From assembly GCA_963847345.1 (NCBI GenBank), contig CAWJZU010000020.1:248001-312000 (forward strand): DNA of 64,000 nt, read 5' to 3'. Under the pieces are notes generated by a model. It saw only the letters and a program-made list of their open reading frames with translations. It ran no database searches and was not told where the DNA came from. Of the stretch, positions 45,518-54,605 are shown piece by piece (the stretch's first letter is position 1; each line of letters starts with the position of its first letter). The position numbers were made by a program, and so were the translations under genes. This DNA is from DATARH01 sp963847345 (lineage in GTDB: Bacteria > Pseudomonadota > Alphaproteobacteria > ATCC43930 > CGMCC-115725).

Positions 45518-47449
45518 ATGCGGCTGAACAATCCGACGCTCGGTGATGTTATTGCGCAGCGGCTCGCCCGGCGCAACCTGCTGAAGGGCCTGCTGGCGAC
45601 GGCCGCGATCGCGGCCGTCGCGCCGCCGGCATTCGGCGGATCGGAAGAAGAACCCGCTTTTGGCTTCGCGGAGATCGCGCACGGGGTTGACGAGACGCAC
45701 CATGTTGCCGGCGGACATCGCGCCGATATTCTATTGCGGTGGGGTGATCCGATCGTCGCCGGCGCGCCGGATTTCGATCCCAAAAAGCAGAGCGCGGCGG
45801 CGCAGTCGAAACAGTTCGGCTACAATAACGACTATGTCGGGTTCGTTCCGATTGACGCGAATCGCGGGCTGCTCTGCGTCAATCACGAATACACCGTTCC
45901 TGAAGTCATGTTCCCCGGCATCAAGGAGAAACAGAGCGCCAAAGAGGTGAACTTTGCCGCGATGACAAAGGAGCTGGTCGATATCGAGATGGCGGCGCAC
46001 GGCTGCTCGGTCGTCGAAATCCAGAGGGGCGCCGACGGGCGGTGGTCCTGGGTCCCGGGCAGCAAGTACAACCGCCGGATCACCGCGCTCGATACCGAGA
46101 TCCGGATCGGCGGGCCGGCTTCGGGCAGCAAGCGTTTGCAGACCTCGGCCGATCCGGTCGGCAGCAAGGTCATCGGCACGATCAACAACTGCGCCGGCGG
46201 GATGACTCCCTGGGGCACGTATTTGACCGCCGAAGAGAATTTCAACAACTACTTCCAGGGCAAGCTGCCCGAGGGCCACGCTGAAGCGGCGAACTACAAG
46301 CGTTCCGGCGTTCCGGGCGGGGAGTATGCCTGGGGGCGCTATCACGACCGTTTCGATCTGGCGAAGGAGCCGAACGAGCCGAACCGGTTCGGCTGGATCG
46401 TCGAGATCGATCCGCTCGATCCGGCCGCCGCGCCGGTCAAGCGCACCGCGCTCGGCCGGTTCAAACACGAGGGCGCCGAAACCGCGCTGGCCAAAGACGG
46501 GCGGGTCGTCGTGTATAGCGGCGACGACGAGCGCTTCGAGCATGTCTACAAATTCGTGACCGAGGGCCGGTTCAATTCAGGAAACCGGGCCGCCAACCGC
46601 GATCTGCTCGAACACGGCACGCTCTATGCCGCCAAGTTCAACCCCGACGGCTCGGGCGAATGGCTGCCGCTGGTCCATGGCGGCGAAAAGCTGACCGCCG
46701 CGAACGGGTTCAACGACCAGGGCGACGTGGTGATCGAGGCGCGCCGCGCCGCCGAACTGCTCGGCGCGACGCCGATGGACCGGCCGGAGGACATCGAGCC
46801 CAATCCGGTGACCGGCAAGGTGTATGTCAACCTGACCAACAATTCGCGCCGGCAGCAGAACCCGGATAAGCCCGGTCAGCCCGGACCGGAGCCGGCCAAT
46901 CCGCGAGCTAAGAACGAGTGGGGCCACATTGTCGAGATCACCAGCGCAGACGGCGACCATGCCGCGACCCGGTTCAGCTGGGACATGCTGGTGCGCTGCG
47001 GCGACCCGTCGAAGCCCGAAATACAGGCGATGTGGAACCCGAAAACCAGTGAGAACGGCTGGTTCTCCTGCCCGGACAACATGGCGATCGACCATCGGGG
47101 ACGGCTGTGGGTCGGCACCGACCAGGGCACGGCCTGGGCGAAGGCGTCGGGCACTGCCGACGGTGTCTGGGCGCTCGAGACCGAGGGGCCGGGGCGCGGC
47201 ACCGGCCGCATGTTCTTCCGGGTGCCGGTGGGCGCCGAGATTACCGGCATGCTGTTCCTGCCAGGCGATACCGCGATGACGATCGGCGTTCAGCATCCGG
47301 GCGTTGACGGCGTGGAGAACTGGAAACCGTTCGGTCGCGAGTCGACATTCGACGACCCGGCGACACGCTGGCCCGACTTCAAGGATGGCATGCCGCCGCG
47401 TCCGTCGGTCGTGATGATCACGCGCGAGGACGGCGGCAAGATCGGCTGA
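45518..47449 (+). CDS. PhoX-family alkaline phosphatase (DUF839), Tat-exported
   Basis: A 643-residue secreted phosphatase. A twin-arginine signal is at the start (LARRNLLKGLLATAAIAAVAPPAFG). Family motifs include DYVGFVPIDA...LLCVNHEYTVPE, the long INNCAGGMTPWGTYLTAEEN, RFKHEGAETA, YSGDDERFEHVYKFV, PMDRPEDIEPNP and FSCPDNMAIDHRGRLWVGTD. PhoX enzymes are calcium/iron phosphomonoesterases active in the periplasm under phosphate limitation. An AAGGGA site precedes the ATG. I see no convincing Pho box upstream. Confidence 0.87.
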   Translation: MRLNNPTLGDVIAQRLARRNLLKGLLATAAIAAVAPPAFGGSEEEPAFGFAEIAHGVDETHHVAGGHRADILLRWGDPIVAGAPDFDPKKQSAAAQSKQFGYNNDYVGFVPIDANRGLLCVNHEYTVPEVMFPGIKEKQSAKEVNFAAMTKELVDIEMAAHGCSVVEIQRGADGRWSWVPGSKYNRRITALDTEIRIGGPASGSKRLQTSADPVGSKVIGTINNCAGGMTPWGTYLTAEENFNNYFQGKLPEGHAEAANYKRSGVPGGEYAWGRYHDRFDLAKEPNEPNRFGWIVEIDPLDPAAAPVKRTALGRFKHEGAETALAKDGRVVVYSGDDERFEHVYKFVTEGRFNSGNRAANRDLLEHGTLYAAKFNPDGSGEWLPLVHGGEKLTAANGFNDQGDVVIEARRAAELLGATPMDRPEDIEPNPVTGKVYVNLTNNSRRQQNPDKPGQPGPEPANPRAKNEWGHIVEITSADGDHAATRFSWDMLVRCGDPSKPEIQAMWNPKTSENGWFSCPDNMAIDHRGRLWVGTDQGTAWAKASGTADGVWALETEGPGRGTGRMFFRVPVGAEITGMLFLPGDTAMTIGVQHPGVDGVENWKPFGRESTFDDPATRWPDFKDGMPPRPSVVMITREDGGKIG

Positions 47450-47491
47450 TCGCCAGCGCTTCCGGCTTTTCGCTACACGCGCGGCGCGGCC

Positions 47492-48742
47492 TCAGTGCGA
47501 CACGGCCGCGGCGGCGTGTTCGTCAACCAGCGCGCCGGTCGTGAAGCGGTCGAGCGCAAACGGGGCGGCGAGCTTGTGCGGCTCGTCGCGCGCGATCGTG
47601 TGCGCAAAAACCCAACCGGCGCCGGGGGTCGCTTTGAACCCGCCGGTGCCCCAGCCGCCGTTCAGGTAAAGCCCGGCGACTGGCAGCTTGCCGATGATCG
47701 GCGAGGCGTCCGGCGCGACATCGACGATGCCGGCCCAGCTGCGCAGCATCTTGAGGCGCGAGAAGATCGGGAACAGCTCCAACAGCGCCGCCATCTGGCC
47801 CTCGATGATTTGAAACGAGCCGCGCTGCGCATAGGAATTGTACGCGTCGATGCCGGCGCCCATGACCAGCTCGCCCTTGTCGCTCTGGCTGACATAGACA
47901 TGCACGGTGCCCGACATCACGACGCAATCGAGCACCGGCTTGATCGGCTCCGAGACCAGCGCCTGCAGCGGGTGGCTCTGCAGCGGCAGGCGCACCCCGG
48001 CCATCGCCGCGACGACCGAATTGTGACCGGCCGCCGAAATCGCGACCTTGTCGGCGGCAATATCGCCGCGGCTGGTTTCGACGCCGATGACCCGTCCGCC
48101 GTCGGTGCGGATCGCGGTGACCTCGCAATTCTCGACGATGTCGACGCCGCGCGCATCGGCGGCCCGGGCATAGCCCCAGGCGACCGCGTCGTGCCGCGCG
48201 ACGCCGCCGCGCCGCTGCAACGTCGCGCCGAGCACCGGATAGCGGGCTTCGCGCGATACGTTAAGTATCGGGCAGAAGCGCTTGACGGCGGCCGCGTCGA
48301 GCCATTCTGCGTCGATCCCGTTGAGGCGGTTGGCGCTGACCCGCCGCGTTCCCTCGCGGATGTCGGCCTCGTTATGCGCCAGGTTCAGGACGCCGCGCTG
48401 GCTGAGCATCACGTTGAAGTTGAGTTCGCCCGACAGCCCCTCCCACAGCTTCAGCGAATGCTCGTAGATGCGCGCGCTGGCGTCCCACAGATAGTTCGAG
48501 CGGATGATCGTCGTGTTGCGCCCGGTGTTGCCGAGCCCGATCGGGCCTTTTTCGAGCACCGCGACATCGCGGACCCCGTGCTCTTTCGCGAGATAATACG
48601 CCGTCGCCAGCCCGTGCCCGCCGCCGCCGATGATCACGACATCGTAGCGCGCCCGCGGCGCCGCCTTGCGCCAAGCCGGCGTCCACCCTCGATGCCCGGT
48701 CAGCGCATGCCGGGCGAGCGCGAAAAACGAATAGCGCTGCAT
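47492..48742 (-). CDS. soxB: Sarcosine oxidase beta subunit (FAD-dependent oxidoreductase, SoxB type)
   Basis: A 416-residue protein matching the beta subunit of heterotetrameric sarcosine oxidase: start MQRYSFFALARHALTGHRGW, the FAD-binding YDVVIIGGGGHGLATAYYLAKEHG, GNTGRNTTIIRSNYL, and late SWAGIVDVAPDASPIIGK and GLYLNGGWGTGGFKATPG. It would demethylate sarcosine with the alpha, gamma and delta subunits. None of those subunits (soxD, soxA, soxG) is adjacent, so it is either an orphan or works with distant partners. It is convergent with the phosphatase gene. Confidence 0.86.
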   Translation of the reverse strand: MQRYSFFALARHALTGHRGWTPAWRKAAPRARYDVVIIGGGGHGLATAYYLAKEHGVRDVAVLEKGPIGLGNTGRNTTIIRSNYLWDASARIYEHSLKLWEGLSGELNFNVMLSQRGVLNLAHNEADIREGTRRVSANRLNGIDAEWLDAAAVKRFCPILNVSREARYPVLGATLQRRGGVARHDAVAWGYARAADARGVDIVENCEVTAIRTDGGRVIGVETSRGDIAADKVAISAAGHNSVVAAMAGVRLPLQSHPLQALVSEPIKPVLDCVVMSGTVHVYVSQSDKGELVMGAGIDAYNSYAQRGSFQIIEGQMAALLELFPIFSRLKMLRSWAGIVDVAPDASPIIGKLPVAGLYLNGGWGTGGFKATPGAGWVFAHTIARDEPHKLAAPFALDRFTTGALVDEHAAAAVSH

Positions 48743-48855
48743 GAATTGAAACTAGCTCCGACGGCGTGTGCCGCCAACCGGCCATCAGGACTTCCAGTCC
48801 TCGCGATGCGCCGCGCAAGCGGCTAAGCTGGGCCGGGCGTATGGGGACAGGAAAC

Positions 48856-49906
48856 ATGATCGACTATCGCAGCGACAATACCGGGCGGGCGGCGCCGGAA
48901 ATCCTCGACGCGATGCTGCGCGCCAATAGCGGCACCGCGCTCGGCTATGGCGGCGACGAGTGGACGGCGCGGCTGCAGGACCGCTTCGGCGAATTGTTCG
49001 AGACGCCGGTGCGCGTCTTCCCGGTCGCCACCGGCACCGCCGCCAACGCCCTGTCGCTGGCCGCGATCGGGCCGGGCTGGGGCAACATCTATTGCAGCGA
49101 ATTGGCCCACATCAACACCTCGGAGGCCAACGCCACCGGGTTTCTGAGCGGCGGGCTGAAACTCGTGCCGGTCGCCGGCGCGCACGGCCGTATCGACCCG
49201 GCCGCGCTGCGCGAGACATTGGCCGCGCTCGACCCGACCGCGCTGCATCGCGGCAAGCCGTCCGGGGTCAACATCACGCAGGCCAGCGATCTCGGCGCGG
49301 TCTATTCGATCGACGGACGTCCGCGCCATCACCGAAGCCGCCAAGGCGCACGGGCTGAAGGTGCACATGGACGGGGCGCGCTTCGCCAATGCCGTGGCGC
49401 GGCTCGGGTGCAGCCCGGCCGAGATGACCTGGCGCGCCGGCATCGACATCATGTCGTTCGGCGCGACCAAGAACGGCGGCGCGATGTGCGACGCGATCGT
49501 CGTGTTCAACCCCGAACTGGCCGAGCCGGTGGGGTGGAACCTGCGCCGCGCCGGGCAGGTCTGGTCGAAGATGCGTTTCGCGTCGGCGCAGCTGCTGGCC
49601 TATGTCGAGGACGGGCTGTGGCTGCGCCTGGCGCGGGCATCGAACGCCGCCGCGTCGCGGATCGCCGCCGGGATCGCGGGGCTGCCGGGTCTGCGCCTGA
49701 TCGCGCCGGTCGAGGCCAACGAGATCTTTCTCGAACTGCCCGGTCCGGTGATGGACGCGCTGGAACGGGACGGGTTCCAGTTCTATCGCCGGGGACGCAC
49801 GATGGCCCGCTTCGTCTGCCGCTTCGATCTGACCGAGGCCGAGGCCGACGCGCTCGTCGGCGCCCTGCAACGCGGCTGCGCCGCCGAGCCGAGGGCCGCG
49901 GAGTAA
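48856..49906 (+). pseudogene. Low-specificity L-threonine aldolase / beta-eliminating lyase, one-base frameshift
   Basis: A PLP fold-type I enzyme of about 349 residues in two frames. Before the break: MIDYRSDNTGRAAPEILDAM, YGGDEWTARLQ, ATGTAANALSLA, and HINTSEANATGFLSGG. After: HGLKVHMDGARFANAVARLG with the PLP Asp and MSFGATKNGGAM with the PLP Lys. Removing one G near 49316-49318 (ATCGACGgACGTC) joins them as IDDVRAITEAAKAHG. The enzyme cleaves L-threonine or related 3-hydroxy amino acids to glycine and an aldehyde. The clean restoration by one base points to a sequencing error. Confidence 0.85.
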
Positions 49907-50089
49907 TACCCAGTCGCCGGCAAGCCTGACACATCGGGGAACCGCACCTCTTTCCAACTCACCTCCCCTGGCTTGACCGGGGCTCACGGGGGGGGGCAGG
50001 GCGGCACCGGCACCCCTGGCAACGACGCGAAATCCGCCACATTGCGCGAGTATCAATGATCGCTGCCGTGGGTCGGAGCGATGGCGGAC

Positions 50090-50215
50090 GGTGTTTGCTG
50101 TTCTTTTGCTGCAGAAATGAGCCCTCCGCCGCCGCAAACCCGCGCGGATCAAGGGCTCGGGCGTGCGTTTGCTGCTAATTCCCTGCAGAAAACAGCAAAC
50201 CGCCATCGTAACAGG
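50090..50215. repeat. Inverted repeats in the 49907-50332 intergenic region
   Basis: GTTTGCTGTT with CTGCAG appears near 50092 and again in reverse orientation (CTGCAGAAAACAGCAAAC) near 50183; TTCCCTG at 50179 is also mirrored by CAGGGAA at 50212. The rest of the 425-base gap holds no gene I can support. Confidence 0.5.
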
Positions 50216-50332
50216 GAAAAATGCGCGCCAGTCGCGCCCCGGAATGCAAACCGAAGCGGCAGCCGATCAACGGCACACCTTGCCGGTTAGCCGCGCCCGC
50301 GTTCACAATGCGGCGACAAGGGAGACAAGCAC

Positions 50333-52428
50333 ATGCGAACGGCGCGGCCGGAACCGAGCGGGTTCGCCGCTAAGGCCAAAGACCTTCAGGCATTGCGCGA
50401 CGCGGTCGTTGAAGCCCCGACCGTCAGCGGACGCGCTGTGGCTCAGCTACATTTTCGTATTTCTCTATCTCGCGATCGCCGCGGGCGCGGTCACGCACAA
50501 GGATCTGTTTTTCGAGAACCCGGTCAAACTGCCGTTTCTGAATGTCGAATTGCCGCTGATCGCGTTTTTTACGCTCGGGCCGGCGCTGTTTCTGATCGTC
50601 CATGCGTACATATTGCTGCATTTCGCGATGCTGGCCGGCAAGGTCGGCGCTTTCCATACCGAACTTGAGGCTGCAAATCAAGCATGACCCCGAAACCCGC
50701 GCCCGCCTGCGCCGGCAACTGCCAAGCAACATCTTCGTGCAGTTCCTCGCCGGGCCGCGCGATCTCCGCGACGGGCTATTGGGTTGGATGCTGCGGGTGA
50801 TCGCCTGGATCAGCCTGATTATCGGGCCGGTTCTGCTGCTGGTCTTCTTTCAGCTGCAATTTCTGCCCTACCACAACCCCGTGGTGACGTGGTGGCAGCG
50901 GATCGCCGTTCTACTCGACCTAGTTCTGCTATGGATTTTGTGGCCGACCGTCGCGTGCGGAGCCGGTCTCCGATGGCATGAGTTCAGCTGGGTCAAGACG
51001 GCCGGCTTGCTCATTCTGAGTGGCGTTCCGACACTGCTGGTTTTCACCATCGCGACGTTCCCCGGCGAGTGGCTAGATGACACCATACCACCGATGCGCC
51101 TCATCCCAACCTCATGGTCGACAATTGAATGGGACGCGCCAAACCAATTTCTTGTGGCTGACGAGGCTGGAATAATCCCGTGGAAGCCGGTGAATCCATA
51201 TCGCTAAACCGGTTTCTTTTCGGTGGCGAGGTTAATAGCGTTTCTCGCCGCCCGCGTAGCCTGTGGTCAAACCAACTCGTAGTGCCAGGAATCGATGCAA
51301 TCGATCACACGAAATTCGATAGCGACACGAAGATTGCTGCTCTCCCAATTTCCCTCTCATTGCGGGGTCGGCATCTCGAAGGTGCTGTATTGAGCGACGC
51401 GAATTTGCGAAAGGCTGATCTTACTGGCGCTCAACTGAGCAAGGCCACACTAATTCTCGCAGATTTGCGTGAGTCGCGTCTGGGATGTGCAACCGAAGGT
51501 TATACCATTGATGTAACGGTCCTGTCCGCGGTCGAATGCACAAACTTGCGCGGTGCGTCTGCTCGAAGGAGCACAACTTCAGGGTGCCTTGCTCGGTGGC
51601 GCGCAGCTTCAGGGTGCTTCGTTCTATGATGCACAGCTTCAGGGTGCGTTTCTTGTTGCGGCACAGCTTCAGGGCGCCTCACTCGATGGCGCACAGCTTC
51701 AGGGTGCCTTGCTTGCTGGTGCGCAGCTTCAGGGCGCCTCACTTGATGGCGCGCAGCTTCAGGGTGCGTCGCTTAATAGCGCGCAGCTTCAGGGCGCCTC
51801 GCTCGATGGCGCACAGCTTCAGGGCGCCTCACTCAATGGCGCACAGCTTCAGAGCGCATTGCTTCGCTATGTCTTTATTTGGAGGGCTGAAGCCTCGAAA
51901 ATCCAGGCGAGAGGCGCCTATGCCGAGGACATTGTCAGCGCAGCTAAATATCGGCTACTTGACTGTGAGATGAAAGATCCTTGCGACTGGTCAGTGCAAA
52001 CTTATACCGCATTGCGTCAGGATGTCGAGCAAGCTGTGCCGGCCGGGCAGCGTCGCGATGAGGCATTGGGTCGAATTTCACGTCTTGATCCTGAAAAAAC
52101 GGGAAAAGAATCGTACGAAGTTTGGGCTAATCTTGAGAGGAGCCGCCCGACGCCGAGCAATTACACCAAGTACATCGTAAGCTTTCTCCGCATTATGGGC
52201 TGTGACGCACGGGGCGTGTCTTATGTAGTGCAAGGGCTGTCTATGCACATTTACGACCACTTCGGGGACGACCTGCTGCGGGCTGGCGAGTTAGCAGCCG
52301 CGTTTCTCGATGAGGCGAATTGTCCCGTTGCGCGAGGAATGCCGGAACCTTTGAAGCGAAACCTTCGAAGGATTCGCGACAGCGTCCAGCCTGAATTTGT
52401 GAAGCCGCATGCCCGCGCCAAACGGTAG
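50333..52428 (+). pseudogene. Pentapeptide-repeat membrane protein, broken by about four frameshifts
   Basis: One original protein of roughly 690 residues is spread over three frames. Part 1 (from ATG 50333, AAGGGAGA upstream) reads AKDLQALRDAVVEAPTVSG, then shifts near 50435 to ALWLSYIFVFLYLAIAAG and a second helix. A shift near 50672 leads to QIKHDPETRARLRRQLPSN and two or three more helices. A stop after VNPYR at 51205 is bypassed by a shift into LNRFLFGGEVNSV and LSLRGRHLEGAVLSDANLRKADL. A last shift near 51552 enters the AQLQGASLDG repeats and a C-terminal helical domain. The family (membrane head plus pentapeptide quadrilateral helix) has no known function. True decay and sequencing error are both possible. 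Confidence 0.75.
51571..51870 (+). repeat. Ten tandem 30-bp units encoding AQLQG-A-x-L-x-G pentapeptide pairs
   Basis: Units begin at 51571 and every 30 bases to 51841, each starting GC(A/G)CA(A/G)CTTCAG. The first half of each unit is almost invariant, while the second half varies. Protein units are AQLQG followed by variants of ASLDG, a regular right-handed beta helix turn every two pentapeptides. Confidence 0.9.
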
Positions 52429-52493
52429 CTGCAGTTCCTTGCACCGGGATGGACATCTGCGCAGATTCTCTACCATAGCGATCAGGAGGGGGA

Positions 52494-53709
52494 ATGTCGG
52501 ACAACAAGCGGGGGTCGGGGCGGTTGCCGCTCGCCGGGCTCGTCGTCATCGATTTCGGGCAGATTTTTCAGGGGCCGTACGCGACGCTGCTGCTCGCGAA
52601 GGGCGGGGCGGATGTGATCAAGGTCGAGCCGCCGTCGGGGGAGCCGCTGCGGCGGCGGGCGCGTCCCGGGACCAGCGCGACCTTGCCGTTCGCGATGCTG
52701 AACCAGAACAAGCGCGCCGTGACCTTGAACCTCAAGCATCCGCGCGGGCGCGAACTGTTGTTCGAGATGGTGCGGCGGGCCGACGTGCTGCTGGAGAATT
52801 TCTCGCCCGGCACGATGGACGGTCTCGGGGTCGGCTGGTCGGTGCTGCGCGAGATCAACCCGCGCCTCGATCTACGCGACCGGCACCGGGTTCGGCATAA
52901 CCGGCCCGGACCGCGACAATCTCGCGATGGACCTGACGATCCAGGCCGCCTCCGGCATCATGAGCGTGACCGGCGCGCCGGACGGGCCGCCGATGAAGGC
53001 CGGGCCGACCCTCGTCGATTTCATGGGCGGCATCCACCTCTACGCCGGCATCATGACCGCGCTCTACGACCGCGACCGCAGCGGCGAAGGCCGGCTCGTC
53101 GAAATCGCGATGCAGGAGACCGTGTATTCGTCGCTCGCCGCCAGCTTCGAGTACTACCACCGCACCGGCGAGCCGCCGCCGCGCGCCGGCAACCGGCAGG
53201 CGGCGCTGTCGAGCACGCCGTACAACGTCTATCCCTGCGCCGACGGGTAGGTGGCGATCCATGTCGTCACCGAGGGGCACTGGAAGAACCTGATCAGGGC
53301 GATGGGCCGCGAGGAACTGGGCGACGACCCGCGCTTCCGCACCAACGCCGACCGCGTCCAGCACATGGACGAGACCGACGCGGTTGTCGCCGAATGGAGC
53401 CGCACGCTGCCGAAGATGGAGGTGTTCGCGCGGTTGAAGGCCGGCCGCGTGCCCTGCGCGCCGGTGCGCACCGCCCCCGAGGTCATGCACGACAAACACA
53501 TGCACGAGCGCGGCATGCTGGTTGAAATCGATCATCCGGAACTGGGGTCGATCACGTTGCCGACCTCGCCGCTGCGGCTGCATGGCTTGGGGAAAGCCCC
53601 GGCCGGGCCGAGCCCGACGCCGGGGCAGCACAATGCCGAGATCTATGGCGGCTGGCTCGGCCTGTCGTCGGCCGAATTGGCGGTCCTCAAGGAGGAAGGC
53701 GCGATCTAA
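52494..53709 (+). pseudogene. CaiB/BaiF-family CoA transferase with a frameshift and an in-frame TAG
   Basis: A family III CoA transferase of about 404 residues. The start has LAGLVVIDFGQIFQGPYATLLLAKGGADVIKVE with the catalytic-domain pattern, then FAMLNQNKRAVTLNLKHPRG and LLENFSPGTMDGLG. One extra G near 52869 shifts the frame; the continuation is YATGTGFGITGPDRDNLAMDL (the GFG-TGP motif, with the following Asp as the probable acyl acceptor), AGIMTALYDRDRSGEG and MQETVYSSLAA. A TAG at 53248-53250 interrupts YPCADG-stop-VAIHVV, where TGG (Trp) is expected. The rest (VPCAPVRTAPEV) is intact. Two independent lesions make real inactivation plausible here, but sequence error is not excluded. Confidence 0.82.
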
Positions 53710-53802
53710 CCGCCCACCGCAACAGCCCTGGCTGCCGCCGCAACGGCGGGCGGTTGCGCGACGCCTCCGGAGCGGCTAAATAGCCCGGCGCCGCTTGGGT
53801 TC

Positions 53803-53879
<77 letters not shown>

Positions 53880-53955
53880 GCGCGGCCGCGTGTTCCTGGC
53901 GCGGCGATTTTTGGCCTGGCGGCGGCGTTTCGAGAACCAAGGGGTGGTCGGCGGA

Positions 53956-54255
53956 ATGGCTCTGGCGCGCATCTATCGGCCGGCGAAGTCCGCGATGCAA
54001 TCGGGACGCGCCAAGACGCACAAGTGGGTCCTCGAATACGAGCCGGCGAGCCGCCGCGATCCCGATCCGCTGATGGGCTGGTCGAGCGCGCGGGATACGC
54101 TGAACCAGGTTCAGCTGCGGTTCGACACGCTGGAGGAAGCGCTGGGTTACGCCAAGAAGTATAATTTTGACTACACCGTGATCGAACCGCAGGCGCGGAC
54201 GCCCAAGGCCAAGAGTTATGCCGAGAATTTCCGCTATGACCGGGTACGCCTGTGA
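53956..54255 (+). CDS. NADH dehydrogenase (complex I) NDUFS4-like accessory subunit
   Basis: A 99-residue protein of the ETC complex I 18-kDa subunit family, found in alphaproteobacteria and mitochondria. It starts MALARIYRPAKSAMQSG and contains KTHKWVLEYEP, DPLMGWSSARDTLNQVQLRF, EALGYAKKYNFDYTVIEP and KSYAENFRYDRVR, all family landmarks. It sits on the matrix/cytoplasmic arm of complex I near the FMN end. It lies alone between two tRNA genes, far from nuo genes, which is the usual arrangement. The ATG at 53956 is chosen since the upstream frame overlaps the tRNA. Confidence 0.93.
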   Translation: MALARIYRPAKSAMQSGRAKTHKWVLEYEPASRRDPDPLMGWSSARDTLNQVQLRFDTLEEALGYAKKYNFDYTVIEPQARTPKAKSYAENFRYDRVRL

Positions 54256-54319
54256 ACTCGATATGCGTCTCCGGATCGGCATGCGATCGAACATGCGATA
54301 GAAATAAGGCGGTTTCCCT

Positions 54320-54396
54320 GGCCCCGTAGCTCAGTCGGATAGAGCACTCGCCTTCTAAGCGAGTGGTCGCAGGTTCGAGTCCTGCCGGGGTCGCCA
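54320..54396 (+). tRNA. tRNA-Arg (anticodon TCT)
   Basis: Acceptor GGCCCCG/CGGGGTC (one G-T pair), D-arm GCTC...GAGC, anticodon stem CTCGC/GCGAG around CTTCTAA (anticodon TCT), T-arm GGTTCGAGTCC and encoded CCA give a full 77-base tRNA. Confidence 0.97.
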
Positions 54397-54605
54397 ATTC
54401 TCTTTTCAAAATTCTAGACATAATACGCATTCCGAACGGGGGCGTCGCTTTGATATCTGCCGAGGTTCTAAAACCGGCCGCGTAAATACCTCTAACCGAG
54501 AACCCTGAAAGACAAGCGATTTGACCTGCGGTAATGTTGTCAGCGCCTTTGCCGAAGAATGTACTTGGTGCGACTCAGAAAAAACGTCGGCGGAGGGGGG
54601 AACTA

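Noticed and set aside
51500..51860. 30-bp repeat array as a CRISPR
   Set aside because: The units are contiguous, have no spacers and keep an open frame of pentapeptide repeats.
53248..53250. TAG read as pyrrolysine or a second recoding event
   Set aside because: The surrounding sequence predicts Trp, there is no PYLIS-like context, and pyrrolysine use is not expected in CaiB/BaiF enzymes.
54397..54605. Riboswitch (cobalamin or TPP) before the TonB receptor
   Set aside because: No conserved core such as the B12 box or THI box can be found in the leader.
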